Assembly (NCBI RefSeq): GCF_011077955.1 | Contig: NZ_JAALBX010000013.1 | Location: forward strand, 56,143-120,142 | DNA from: Citrobacter freundii | Lineage (GTDB): Bacteria; Pseudomonadota; Gammaproteobacteria; Enterobacterales; Enterobacteriaceae | Direction of reading: 5' to 3' | DNA: 64,000 bases | Shown here: positions 25,212 to 34,759 of the stretch, one piece after another | How the letters are laid out: every line of letters begins with the position of its first letter | Numbering within the stretch: position 1 is the stretch's first letter | Notes under the pieces: model-generated | What the model was told of the DNA's origin: nothing | The model's database searches: none | The model's input: only the letters and a program-made list of their open reading frames with translations | Program-made: the position numbers and the translations under genes

Positions 25212-27275
25212 ATGAACAACATATCCCCCTTACACCTGCGCGCCGTGCAGACGTTAACTGCCGCGTTTCGCCATATTAGCGGCACGCTCGCATCATCCGT
25301 TGCGCAAAACGATGCCAATGCGTTGCTCTATGCTTTCAAAAGCTTTGCAGCAGCGATGCTCGCGTATTACATCGCGTTATCCATTGGCCTTGAAAGGCCG
25401 TCCTGGGCGATTATTACCGTATATATCGTCTCGCAAACGTCGGTGGGCGCTTCCCTGAGCCGAAGCCTTTATCGGTTGGCAGGTACCCTTATCGGCGCCG
25501 GAGCGACGGTGTTGATTGTGCCCACCTTTGTGAATATGCCGATTTTTTGCAGCGTGATGCTAACGGGCTGGATAACCTTTTGCCTTTATTTATCGCTGCT
25601 TGAACGCACGCCCCGCGCTTATGCTTTTGTTTTAGCCGGTTACACCGCAAGCCTGATTGGCTTTCCCGCCGTGTTCGATCCCGGTGCGATATTTCATACC
25701 GCCGTGACCCGCGTGCTGGAAATCATGATTGGCATCTTCTGTGCCGGGGTTATTCACCGGTATGTTTTGCCAAGACGCCTGTCAGGTTTATTTAACAGCA
25801 CCCTTTCTCAAACACTCCGCGCGGCAAGAAAATTGCTTGCCGACAGCCTGGCGGGCGCACCCGATGAGGCGGCAGACAGCCTTCGTCTGGCGCAATCACT
25901 GCAATTTCTTCAGGGCATCAACCACCATATTCCTTATGACTTTGCGCTCTCCGTTCCGGTTCGTCATGCCAGAAAAGCGCTCCACGACAGGCTGGCGCGA
26001 TTGTTAATCGTAAGCGGTGAACTGCGCGATCGTCTGCCAATGCTTGAGGCGATGCCGTCAGAAGTGAAGACGCTTTTGGATGAGGTTCAGCAGTGGCTTG
26101 CCTTAACCGATGACCATGCCCGCAAACTCGCGTCAGAGGCGCTTGTAAAACGCAGCGAGCAGGTCACGGCGTGGCTTGATTCCCGCGCGCTGACCTTTGA
26201 CGAGGCGCTGCTGGCGAACTTTGCCCGCCACGTGACGGAGGCCATCGTTCTTTTACAGCACTGCGATCGTTTCACTGATGCCATCTATCACGCCAAACCT
26301 GCGTCAATGCCAGCGCAAGAGACGCGGGTGAAAGGGTATGTATTCCACCGCGACAACCTGACGGCTGCGCGCACGGCGTTGGGCGCGTTCGCGATAATAC
26401 TGAGCGGCTGCCTGATATGGATTTACTCAGCCTGGCCTGATGGCGGCACGGCGGTGTCTATTCTTGGCGTATGCTGCACGCTCTTCGGCAGCTTCGATAC
26501 GCCCGCGCCCCATATCGTGAAATATATTGTCGGCTCATTCTGGGGCGTGTTGTTAAGCCTGCTTTACAGCTTTGCCGTCCTTCCCGGGGTGAACGATTTC
26601 GCGGTGCTGGTGGCGGTACTGGCGCCCGCTTACCTGCTGGCCGGATCGCTCCAGGCGCGGCCTCCCACCACATTTATGGCGATGGGTATCACGCTGACCT
26701 TGCCCATTTTGTGCGAGCTGGGGGCGCATTACAGCGGCGATATCGCCGTGGCTATCAATACCGCCATTGCGTTATTTGCCGCAACCGGCTTTGCGGTGGT
26801 GGGGATGCGCGTGCTGCAAACCGTGCAGGCAGACACGGCTATCCGCCGCCTGTTGAACCTTTGCCAACGCGATATCCGGCGCAGCGTGCAAGGCGCGTTC
26901 AGACACGATGAAACGCACTGGACCAACCTGATGATAGACCGGACGGCGTTATTGCTGCCGCGTTTGCAGCAAAGCCAGCATGCATCCGAGCAAACCCTTC
27001 AGCACATGCTGCACACGGTGAGAATTGGGCTGTGCGCGATACGTCTGCGTCGATGTTGCAGGCAGGTAGGCAGAGAAACGGCAAAAGAGATTAACGCCAT
27101 CCTTAGCCTGCTCATTCCCAGGGCAAATACCCGTGCTTTACGCCCACGTATTGCCTCTCTGATTGAGTTACATATCGGCACAGGACACGCGCCATCGCGC
27201 CACCTCGTTGACAGGCTACTTGATCTCTACTGCGCGCTGGGCGAACCGAAAAGAGGGCAAGCCGATGGTGAATGA
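25212..27275 (+). CDS. FUSC-family (AaeB-like) efflux pump inner-membrane protein
   Basis: A 687-aa fusaric acid resistance/AaeB-type transporter. Two blocks of membrane segments (about residues 37-190 and 385-530) flank a soluble helical region, the usual FUSC layout; motifs include ERPSWAIITVYIVSQ in the first block. With an HlyD-type adaptor and a DUF1656 protein it would export aromatic acids or related toxic compounds across the envelope. First gene of a three-gene operon, overlapping the next by 11 bases. The gene order differs from ydhIJK and aaeXAB, where DUF1656 is first. Confidence 0.92.
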   Translation: MNNISPLHLRAVQTLTAAFRHISGTLASSVAQNDANALLYAFKSFAAAMLAYYIALSIGLERPSWAIITVYIVSQTSVGASLSRSLYRLAGTLIGAGATVLIVPTFVNMPIFCSVMLTGWITFCLYLSLLERTPRAYAFVLAGYTASLIGFPAVFDPGAIFHTAVTRVLEIMIGIFCAGVIHRYVLPRRLSGLFNSTLSQTLRAARKLLADSLAGAPDEAADSLRLAQSLQFLQGINHHIPYDFALSVPVRHARKALHDRLARLLIVSGELRDRLPMLEAMPSEVKTLLDEVQQWLALTDDHARKLASEALVKRSEQVTAWLDSRALTFDEALLANFARHVTEAIVLLQHCDRFTDAIYHAKPASMPAQETRVKGYVFHRDNLTAARTALGAFAIILSGCLIWIYSAWPDGGTAVSILGVCCTLFGSFDTPAPHIVKYIVGSFWGVLLSLLYSFAVLPGVNDFAVLVAVLAPAYLLAGSLQARPPTTFMAMGITLTLPILCELGAHYSGDIAVAINTAIALFAATGFAVVGMRVLQTVQADTAIRRLLNLCQRDIRRSVQGAFRHDETHWTNLMIDRTALLLPRLQQSQHASEQTLQHMLHTVRIGLCAIRLRRCCRQVGRETAKEINAILSLLIPRANTRALRPRIASLIELHIGTGHAPSRHLVDRLLDLYCALGEPKRGQADGE

Positions 27276-27480
27276 TCTGAATGTGGGGGGCGTTTTTATC
27301 CCGGGGCTGTTAATTGTCGCGCTCGTAGCCCTGGCCTGTACGCTCCTCGTAATACCGCTTTTTTCTTTCAGCCGATTTTACCGGCGGTTGCCTTTCCGTC
27401 CGCTGATTGATGTCGCTACGTATGTTATTTCCTTTTTCCTGCTCGCGCAGGGCCTGAATGTTTTGGGGTTATTCGCATGA
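27265..27480 (+). CDS. DUF1656 small membrane protein
   Basis: A 71-aa protein with two membrane segments (IPGLLIVALVALACTLLVIP and the last 25 residues) and the conserved RLPFRPLIDVATYVI segment. DUF1656 proteins (AaeX, YdhI) always travel with FUSC/HlyD pumps. The ATG at 27265 lies inside the end of the FUSC gene, and its stop overlaps the HlyD start as ATGA. Confidence 0.9.
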   Translation: MVNDLNVGGVFIPGLLIVALVALACTLLVIPLFSFSRFYRRLPFRPLIDVATYVISFFLLAQGLNVLGLFA

Positions 27481-28448
27481 AACCATTTTTTTCTCTATTA
27501 GGCCGTTACGCATTAACGTTATCAGCCGTCATGGTGGCAACCTTTCTGGCCTTTGTGATGTGGAAATATTATGCGCAGACGCCCTGGACGCGCGACGGGC
27601 GGGTGCGTGCCGATGTGGTGCAGATTGCGCCTGATGTTTCCGGGCCGATAAATCGGGTGGCAGTCAGCGATAACCAATGGGTTAATCGTGGCGACGTGCT
27701 CTACACCGTCGATCCCCGCTGGTTGCAATTGGCGGTGGCCAGCGCCCAGGCTGACGTTGACGCCAAACGTCATGAGATGCAAATGCGCCAGGATGCGGCG
27801 GCACGACGCGCGCGGATAAAAGGCGTGATTTCAGGCGAGGACTTACAGCAAACGGACAGCGCGGCAAGCATCGCGGCGGCGAATTATCAGGCCGCACTGG
27901 CCGCGCTGGAACTGGCGCGGCTTAATTTGAGTCATGCTACGGTGCGTTCGCCGGTCGCGGGTTACGTGACGCATCTGCGGCTTAATCCCGGTGATTACGC
28001 CACCGCGGGCGTGACGAAAGTGGCCATCATTGATGCCAGTAGTTTTTGGGTGGTGGGCTATTTCGAGGAGACAAAACTGCGCCATATTCGTGTCGGAAAT
28101 ACTGCGCAAATCGCCCTGATGGGGTTTGAGCCTGCCATCACCGGTCATGTTGAAAGTATTGGGCACGGTATTGGCGACAGTAATGACGAGACGGGCGGGC
28201 TTGGCCTGCCGGATGTGGAGCCGACATTTAGCTGGGTACGCCTGGCGCAGCGTATTCCGGTACGTATCCATATCGATTCTTTACCGCAAGGCGTGGAGTT
28301 AATGGCGGGATTATCCGCCAGTGTTTCTATTACGCCACGCGGCGACATCACCTCATGGTCGGGGATGTTTAAACACGCGACGGACAGCATCACCGCGTTT
28401 ACCGGCACGCTTAAGTCAGCAGCAAAAGAGCAATCTACAGCGCAATAA
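27477..28448 (+). CDS. HlyD/AaeA-type periplasmic adaptor of the FUSC pump
   Basis: A 323-aa membrane fusion protein. An N-terminal membrane anchor (about residues 10-28) is followed by a lipoyl half-motif (TPWTRDGRVRADVVQIAPDVSG), a helical hairpin, the second lipoyl half (ATVRSPVAGYVTHLRLNPGD) and a beta barrel. The TPWTRDGRVRA signature is typical of AaeA/EmrA-like partners of FUSC pumps. Translationally coupled to the DUF1656 gene. Confidence 0.93.
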   Translation: MKPFFSLLGRYALTLSAVMVATFLAFVMWKYYAQTPWTRDGRVRADVVQIAPDVSGPINRVAVSDNQWVNRGDVLYTVDPRWLQLAVASAQADVDAKRHEMQMRQDAAARRARIKGVISGEDLQQTDSAASIAAANYQAALAALELARLNLSHATVRSPVAGYVTHLRLNPGDYATAGVTKVAIIDASSFWVVGYFEETKLRHIRVGNTAQIALMGFEPAITGHVESIGHGIGDSNDETGGLGLPDVEPTFSWVRLAQRIPVRIHIDSLPQGVELMAGLSASVSITPRGDITSWSGMFKHATDSITAFTGTLKSAAKEQSTAQ

Positions 28449-28598
28449 GCTTCATCATGTGAGTGTTTATCTTTTCAGGACGTCTTATTTATTTTCATAA
28501 CACCCGCGCTTATGCCAACGCGTTATTGCTGTCTTTATTTCAGTAATACGAATAAAGCCATGTTTGTTTTTAAATAACCTGAATTATGGGGAAGGGTG

Positions 28599-28967
28599 AT
28601 GACGTACAGAGCGCAAGTAATTAATAACCTCATCCAGTGGATAGATAATAATATTGAGTTGCCCATTAAAATTAATGATGTCGCCGCACGTGCAGGCTAT
28701 TCCAAATGGCACCTGCAACGACTGTTCTATGAACATACGGGGCAAACGCTTGGGCACTTTATCCGGGAGCGAAAGCTTAACCTGATAGCACAACGGCTTA
28801 TTACGTCCAATGATCCCTTACTTTATCTGGCGCTGACGTTTGGCTATGAATCTCAGCAGTCATTGACCAGAGCCTTCACCAAACGATTTAAACTGCCGCC
28901 AGACCAGTACCGTAAGCGGTTCCGGCGGTTGACTCGCGTGCCTGACAATCATCCCCATCGGCTGTAA
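28599..28967 (+). CDS. MarA/SoxS/RamA-type AraC regulator
   Basis: A 122-aa protein consisting only of the double helix-turn-helix domain. Motifs: YSKWHLQRLFYEHTGQTLGHFIRERKL (first HTH and linker, as in MarA/RamA) and FGYESQQSLTRAFTKRFKLPP (second HTH). Such proteins activate marbox promoters of efflux and oxidative-stress genes. It stands alone downstream of the FUSC operon. A GTG directly before the ATG gives an alternative start one codon earlier. Confidence 0.9.
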   Translation: MTYRAQVINNLIQWIDNNIELPIKINDVAARAGYSKWHLQRLFYEHTGQTLGHFIRERKLNLIAQRLITSNDPLLYLALTFGYESQQSLTRAFTKRFKLPPDQYRKRFRRLTRVPDNHPHRL

Positions 28968-29053
28968 AATAAATGCTGCTTGAAGTCGCGTGTTAAGCAG
29001 GCTAGCCTGCTGCATCACTGGTCAATAACTCTATGTAACAGGTAATATCGGCA

Positions 29054-29401
29054 ATGGCTCTGATCCCAAAAAACTACTCGCGGCTGGAAAGTGGCTACCG
29101 TGAGAAAGCCTTAAAAATTTATCCGTGGGTATGTGGACGCTGCTCCCGGGAGTTTGTTTATTCGAATCTGCGCGAATTAACGGTTCACCACATCGATCAC
29201 GATCATACCAATAATCCGGAAGACGGCAGTAACTGGGAACTGTTATGCCTGTTTTGCCATGATCATGAGCATTCCAAATACACCGAAGCGGACCAGTACG
29301 GCACCAACGTTGTGGCGGGCGAGGATGCGCAAAAAGACGTGGCAGCCGCGACGTATAATCCCTTTGCCGATTTAAAATCGATGCTCAATAAAAAGAAATA
29401 A
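29054..29401 (+). CDS. yajD: YajD, HNH-nuclease family protein
   Basis: A 115-aa protein of the same length as E. coli YajD. The HNH module is CGRCSREF ... LTVHHIDHDHTNNPEDGSNWELLCLFCHDHEHS, with paired zinc-binding CxxC motifs. Its substrate is unknown. Isolated gene on this strand; in E. coli it lies elsewhere, near tsx. Confidence 0.95.
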   Translation: MALIPKNYSRLESGYREKALKIYPWVCGRCSREFVYSNLRELTVHHIDHDHTNNPEDGSNWELLCLFCHDHEHSKYTEADQYGTNVVAGEDAQKDVAAATYNPFADLKSMLNKKK

Positions 29402-29659
29402 AACGAGAAATACCTTCCCCTGGCGTCACAGGCTCAGTTTAAGCGATGGGCCAAAACGGGACGCCAGAGCCAGCAACGCGTTAAAACCGCTTCTTTCAAC
29501 AGAACGCAGATTTGGCCCGCCGGTGCTTTCATCAACAAATTGTCCGTGCCCCATGATTTTGCTATTGGCAGGGATTGCGCCCTTCAAACGCCATCAGGCC
29601 TTCGGCGCGCCGCGCGTGAACTGGCGACGTCAGCACCTGTCATTTACACTCCTGAGTCT

Positions 29660-30262
29660 ATGGACATAAACGTCGCAGGCTTTCTGCCTGCACTGCTGCC
29701 TGTTGCGCTGTCACCCGGCGCAAGCTTTACGCTGGTGATGAGCAGTGCGCTCGGGGGCGGACGCCGCGGACTTTATAAGACACTCGTCGGCACGGGGCTC
29801 GGCATTTTCACCCATGCGCTGCTTCTCGGGCTTGGCGTAAGCGCGGTGATTATCGCAACGCCCGCGATGTATGGTGTGCTGAAAATCGCCGGGACAGCTT
29901 ACCTGTTATGGCTGGGCGTCATGCTTATTGTGAGCGGCATTAAAACCCGTCATACCACACCGCTGGCTCAACTAACGTCGGTGAGCGTTAAACAGGCCTG
30001 GCTTGCGAACGTGCTCAACCCTAAAGCCATCATGTTCTATCTGACCGTCGTCTCGCAGTTTGCCGGGCAAGAGGGTGGCGTGAGTCATTTTCTGGCTCTC
30101 GCCTGCATCCATGTTGGCGTGATGAGCATCTGGCTTATCGCCATCAGCCATCTACTCATTTTTTCAGCCAATAAGGCCAATCCCGTTGTGCTGAAAAAGG
30201 TCGTCAATCTGGCAGGCGGCCTGCTGCTTATTATTTTTTCAGTGCATAGCGCAACACAATAA
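29660..30262 (+). CDS. LysE/RhtB-family amino-acid exporter
   Basis: A 200-aa inner-membrane protein with about six membrane segments. Family motifs are LSPGASFTLVMSSALGGGRRG at the N-terminus and KQAWLANVLNPKAIMFYLTV in the middle. I start it at 29660 (MDINVAGFLPALLP) because the longer frame lacks family sequence. Substrate cannot be predicted. It is convergent with the SDR gene at 30341. Confidence 0.88.
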   Translation: MDINVAGFLPALLPVALSPGASFTLVMSSALGGGRRGLYKTLVGTGLGIFTHALLLGLGVSAVIIATPAMYGVLKIAGTAYLLWLGVMLIVSGIKTRHTTPLAQLTSVSVKQAWLANVLNPKAIMFYLTVVSQFAGQEGGVSHFLALACIHVGVMSIWLIAISHLLIFSANKANPVVLKKVVNLAGGLLLIIFSVHSATQ

Positions 30263-30340
30263 GCCTCCGTCCACAGAACGCGTTGGTAAAGATGGCCCAT
30301 AAACATCGTCAGGGTTTTCCTTCACCGCGCCTGTGATTTG

Positions 30341-31063
30341 CTACCACGATACCGTCTTTCCGAAGCGGTCGAGGTATTCAAGCCCAGGCCTGGCGCGTTT
30401 TGATTCGATAGCGTTAATGATGTCGGGAATGGTTTCCTCAAGGCTAAACGCGCCCTCATCCCCGCCCAGATCGGTGCGGATCCAGCCGGGTGCCAGCAGC
30501 AATAACGCGCGCTCTGGATACATCACGGCCTGGCGTGCGGCAAAGCTTCTCATGTACTGATTAAGCGCGGCTTTGGTACCGCGATAAACCTCTCTGCCGC
30601 CGTTGTGGTTGTTGCTGATGCTGCCCTGGCCTGAAGACATTATGCCGATTAAACCGTCGTTTTTGACAAACGACTGTAAGGCCTCAACCACCCGTAGCGG
30701 CGACAGCGCATTAGTAATCATGACGTGCGCAAACTCTTCCGTGCTCACTTCGCCGATAGTTTCGTTCTGATTGCGATTGGCGGTTCCCGCGTTAACGAAA
30801 AGCACATCATAGTGCTGATGCTGCAACCGTGCCCTTAACTCAAAAAGCTGCCCGGTATCCGTCATATCCAGCATCTCAATGTTGAGCGCGTCAGGGTAGG
30901 GTAAAATCAAATCGTGCAGCGCGGTACGATGATTACCGCGCACGGTGGCCGTTACGTCCCAGCCTCTGCGCAGGAGTTCTTCGGTCATCGCAAAGCCGAT
31001 GCCGCGTGAAGCGCCAATCAGCAGCATGCGCGGCCTCGTCGCGCTTGATAATGTCTGTGTCAT
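30341..31063 (-). CDS. Short-chain dehydrogenase/reductase
   Basis: A 240-aa SDR oxidoreductase with nucleotide-binding motif LLIGASRGIGFAM, VNAG segment (FVNAGTANRN) and catalytic Tyr-Lys pair YRGTKAALN with an upstream SSGQGS serine. I start at 31063 (MTQTLSSATRPR) after AAGGAACCAAC; the longer frame runs into the LysR gene. Divergent from the LysR gene with about 110 bases between, a typical regulator/target pair. Confidence 0.88.
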   Translation of the reverse strand: MTQTLSSATRPRMLLIGASRGIGFAMTEELLRRGWDVTATVRGNHRTALHDLILPYPDALNIEMLDMTDTGQLFELRARLQHQHYDVLFVNAGTANRNQNETIGEVSTEEFAHVMITNALSPLRVVEALQSFVKNDGLIGIMSSGQGSISNNHNGGREVYRGTKAALNQYMRSFAARQAVMYPERALLLLAPGWIRTDLGGDEGAFSLEETIPDIINAIESKRARPGLEYLDRFGKTVSW

Positions 31064-31174
31064 TGTTGGTTCCTTATCGCAGGTGTCGTCAATAAAATTA
31101 GGCGCCCGATACGCGTTGCGCCATACGCACAGACTGCAATAATGGATTGCACCACATGCAACCATCGTGACCCT

Positions 31175-32110
31175 ATGGCTGAACTTGATTTGAATTTGCT
31201 GACCGCGCTTGACGCACTTCTTGCTGAAAACAGCGTCACGCGCGCCGCGCAGCGTTTGGGGCTTAGCACGTCCGCCATGAGTCGCACCCTGACGCGTTTA
31301 CGACAGGCCACCGGCGATAGGCTTTTAGTGCAGGCCGGTCGTCAGATGGTGCCCACACCCTATGCCGTAGAAATAGCCGAACGCGTACATGAAATGGTGG
31401 GCGGCGCGCGAACGCTTCTACAGCCTCGCCATCATGACGTGAATCTGGCAACGGTCGCGCGTACCGTGGTCATCCGCGCAAGTGACGGCTTTGTCGACCT
31501 GGCAGCCGCAGCCCTTCTCACGGAAATTCAGCACACCGCGCCGATGATACGGTTACTGTTTGTCAGCAAAACCGATAAAGAGGCCACGCCGCTTCGTGAC
31601 GGAAATATTGATCTTGAGATTGGCGTGCTCGGCACCGATGCCCCTGAACTGAAAACCCGGGTGCTTTTTACCGATCGTTTCGTTGGGATCTGCCGTCGAC
31701 ATCATTCGCTATTGCAGGGGAAGGGCGTGACGGCAGAACGCTACGTGAGCTTTCCCCATATCGTTATTTCCAGAGGCAAGAAACTGCGTGGGCCAGTAGA
31801 TCACGCCCTTGAAGAAGTGGGTCTGCAACGACACATTATTATGTCGGTGCCCGCGTATACCAGCGCCGTAAATATCGTCAGTCGTTCGGATATCATCGGC
31901 CTGGTGCCGCTTTCTGTGCTGGCCTGGTTCCAGGCGGGTTTTGATATCAGCCATTTTGAACTGCCGGTAACTACGCCACCGATTAAGGTTTCGCTTATCT
32001 GGCATCCGAGACTTCAAGCCGACCCGGTGCATCGTTGGCTACGGGAAACCATCGTGGCCGTTTGCCGTCGGGAATATAGTCGATTAAGCCACGAGCAAAG
32101 AGAGACATAA
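31175..32110 (+). CDS. LysR-family transcriptional regulator
   Basis: A 311-aa regulator with winged HTH (ELDLNLLTALDALLAENSVTRAAQRLGLSTSAMSRTLTRLR) and a LysR substrate-binding domain (NIDLEIGVLG ... MSVPAYTSAVNIVSRSDIIGLVP). The start at 31175 fits the family N-terminus; eleven codons upstream are open but overlap the promoter. Likely regulates the divergent SDR gene. Confidence 0.88.
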   Translation: MAELDLNLLTALDALLAENSVTRAAQRLGLSTSAMSRTLTRLRQATGDRLLVQAGRQMVPTPYAVEIAERVHEMVGGARTLLQPRHHDVNLATVARTVVIRASDGFVDLAAAALLTEIQHTAPMIRLLFVSKTDKEATPLRDGNIDLEIGVLGTDAPELKTRVLFTDRFVGICRRHHSLLQGKGVTAERYVSFPHIVISRGKKLRGPVDHALEEVGLQRHIIMSVPAYTSAVNIVSRSDIIGLVPLSVLAWFQAGFDISHFELPVTTPPIKVSLIWHPRLQADPVHRWLRETIVAVCRREYSRLSHEQRET

Positions 32111-32373
32111 TCCGCGAAGAGCAGGGGTAAACGATTTGTGGCAACCGAAATAAAAGCGTGCAAGGCGTCTGAGCTTGCCGTTGTTATTACGACGTGTGGC
32201 TGCTCAACAATAAGGGCCATACCGTGCGCGCCATCTTAATTGCCCGCGCTTTTGCCACGCAATATGTCTCGCGCTGCGGCGTATAAGGTATAGCGGCATA
32301 AAAATTGTGTCGCAGGATAATCTCAAGCGGATTAAACGCGTCGCCGTCGGCATCCCATTCCTTTTACTTTTGC
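32111..32373. other. Gene-free interval
   Basis: About 260 bases between lysR and the BCCT terminator. No credible frame; short open stretches on either strand show no family resemblance. Confidence 0.5.
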
Positions 32374-32401
32374 AAAAAAGTGCCGCCTCAGTGGGCGGCA
32401 C
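32374..32401 (-). terminator. Terminator of the BCCT transporter gene
   Basis: On the minus strand GTGCCGCC / GGCGGCAC with a CACTGA loop is followed by six T, eight bases after the stop. Confidence 0.93.
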
Positions 32402-32408
32402 GATAGGG

Positions 32409-34406
32409 TTAACGGACCAGATGCAGGAAGTGAAGATGTTTTTCGTACTGGTCCAGAATATCGTTGATTAATTGCTCCTGGTTCCAGCCCATTACGTCAT
32501 AATTCTGGCCGCCTTCTTTAAGATAAACTTCAGCGCGGTAATATTTGTGCTGCTCTGCTTGCTGTTCATCATTATCAATGGCCGCCAGCGCGAAAGCGGG
32601 GGAGTTATATCCACGCAGACGCACTTCATAAATGAAGTTGAGTTCATTGCCTAAATCCACCTCAAAGCGGAGGCGATCGTCGGAGGGATCGCTGATATGG
32701 CTCTGGGTCCCCTGTTTATTCAACTCCTCCTGCACCAGCACCATTGAGGGCTTAATGACCTCTTCCATAAAGCGTTTTACCAGCGAGCGTTTTGGCAAAT
32801 AGGCAATATTACGCAGCCTGCGCTGCCACGGGATGGGATTGCGCGCGGCGGTAGGCGCAATAGTGGTCCTGCTCAGACTCTCGCGCTTGGTTAAATCGCG
32901 TCGCAGCGCCTTGAGAAGCCCATAAATAGAGAACAGCAGTATCACGGAAAACGGCAGGGCGCTGGCAATGGTGACCGTCTGTAGCGCGCTTAACCCACCA
33001 GCAATAAGCAGCGTTATTGCCACAATACCCATCAGTGAGGCCCAGAAGATACGCTGCCAGACAGGAGTATTGCCCGAACCGCCGGAAGCCAGCGTGTCGA
33101 CAACCATCGCGCCGGAGTCCGCGGAGGTCACGAAGAACACGATAACCATCGCCATAGCGATAAACGACAGCACCGACGAGAACGGGAAATGTTCGAGAAA
33201 ATTAAACAGCGCCAGCGACACATCCTGCTGAACGGTGTTAGCGAGATCCGTCGCGCCCTTGTTCATAATGAGGTAAATGGCGCTATTGCCAAACACGGTC
33301 ATCCACATCAACGTAAAACCGGCTGGCACGAACAGTACGCCGGTTACGAATTCGCGAATGGTTCTGCCGCGCGAGACGCGGGCGATAAACATACCGACAA
33401 AAGGCGACCAGGAAAGCCACCATCCCCAGTACAACAGCGTCCAGCCACCTAACCAGTTACTGGATTTGGGCTCGTAGGCATACAGGTTGAAGGTCTTACT
33501 CACCAGCTCAGACAAATAACCGCCTGTGTTTTCGACAAACGATTTCAGCAGCAGTACCGTCGGGCCTAATAACAGCACCAGCGCCAGCAATAAAACGGCA
33601 AGCGCCAGGTTCAGCTCAGACAGTATGCGGATGCCCTTATCCAGCCCGGAGACCACCGAAAGCGTCGCCAGAGCGGTGATGACCACAATCAGAATGACCT
33701 GCACCGTTTCATTGATGGGAATCCCAAAAAGGTGGTTCAGCCCCGCATTGACCTGTAACACGCCATAACCCAGCGACGTCGCCACGCCAAAAACGGTACC
33801 AATAACGGCGAAAATATCGACGGCATGACCAATCGGGCCGTAAATACGCTCGCCTATCAGGGGATAAAGCGCTGAGCGAAGCGTTAATGGCAAACCGTGA
33901 CGATAGCTAAAAAAGGCCAGGATCAGGGCGACAATGGCATAAATAGCCCATGCGTGTAACCCCCAGTGGAAGAAGGTCAGACGCATCGCCTCTTTAGCCG
34001 CGGCCACCGTCTCCGGGGTGCCTACCGGCGGTGAGAGATAGTGCATCACCGGTTCGGCTACGCCAAAGAACATCAGGCCTATCCCCATGCCCGCCGAGAA
34101 CAGCATGGCGAACCAGGAGTGATAGCTGAAATCCGGCTGGGCGTGGTCTGGCCCAAGCTTAATATCCCCGTAGCGAGAAAGCCCCAGGAACGTAACGCTT
34201 AACAAGATAAGGGCGACCGCCAGGATGTAGAACCAACTGGCATTGGTGAAGATCTGCTGCTGCAGTAATTTGAAGTTTTTGTCAGCAACATCGGGGAAAA
34301 CAGCGGCGAACGTGACGAGAAGGAATATTAACAAAGCAGAAGTATAAAATACCGCTTTGTTAATCTGGCTTTTAGGTGTCTTTGGGAGCGTATCGTTTTC
34401 ATTCAT
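32409..34406 (-). CDS. BetT-like BCCT family choline/betaine transporter
   Basis: A 665-aa transporter of the betaine-choline-carnitine family with 12 predicted membrane segments. Family signatures include WFAMLFSAGMGIGLMFFGV and the Trp-rich TM8 region (YWGWWLSWSPFVGMFIARVS) followed by RGRTIREF. The long cytoplasmic C-terminus ends NDILDQYEKHLHFLHL, like the osmosensing tail of BetT. E. coli BetT is 677 aa and clusters with betIBA; those genes are absent here, so this is a BetT/BetU-type paralogue. Confidence 0.93.
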   Translation of the reverse strand: MNENDTLPKTPKSQINKAVFYTSALLIFLLVTFAAVFPDVADKNFKLLQQQIFTNASWFYILAVALILLSVTFLGLSRYGDIKLGPDHAQPDFSYHSWFAMLFSAGMGIGLMFFGVAEPVMHYLSPPVGTPETVAAAKEAMRLTFFHWGLHAWAIYAIVALILAFFSYRHGLPLTLRSALYPLIGERIYGPIGHAVDIFAVIGTVFGVATSLGYGVLQVNAGLNHLFGIPINETVQVILIVVITALATLSVVSGLDKGIRILSELNLALAVLLLALVLLLGPTVLLLKSFVENTGGYLSELVSKTFNLYAYEPKSSNWLGGWTLLYWGWWLSWSPFVGMFIARVSRGRTIREFVTGVLFVPAGFTLMWMTVFGNSAIYLIMNKGATDLANTVQQDVSLALFNFLEHFPFSSVLSFIAMAMVIVFFVTSADSGAMVVDTLASGGSGNTPVWQRIFWASLMGIVAITLLIAGGLSALQTVTIASALPFSVILLFSIYGLLKALRRDLTKRESLSRTTIAPTAARNPIPWQRRLRNIAYLPKRSLVKRFMEEVIKPSMVLVQEELNKQGTQSHISDPSDDRLRFEVDLGNELNFIYEVRLRGYNSPAFALAAIDNDEQQAEQHKYYRAEVYLKEGGQNYDVMGWNQEQLINDILDQYEKHLHFLHLVR

Positions 34407-34759
34407 ATATGAGTCATTCCATTTAATTAAAATCTAGCCCCAATTGAGAGGAAAGATCTCAATATTATAGCAAAACAGCAACCTCCTTGCAGGCCGGTAT
34501 TACATCTGATTCACAAATCAACGTCAGGAAAAGGCAGAGCGTAGCCGGGGATTGAAAAGAAATAAGTCGAGTGATTAAGAAGCGTAGCTAATCAATAACG
34601 CCAATGTGGTAGTGGGCGGCTGTATCAATTCTTGATGGTTATTTAATAATCAGCGGCGTACAGTAAAAATAAAACGAGACTGGGAAGCGATGCTAAGGTT
34701 TCGTTAATTAATGGTTATCATAATGGTGCTTTCTGTTTTCCTGATAACAAGATGGCTTA
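34407..34759. other. Divergent promoter region, A/T-rich
   Basis: About 350 bases between the BCCT gene and the cytochrome b gene. Rich in A/T; promoters for both are expected. No defined operator was identified. Confidence 0.5.
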
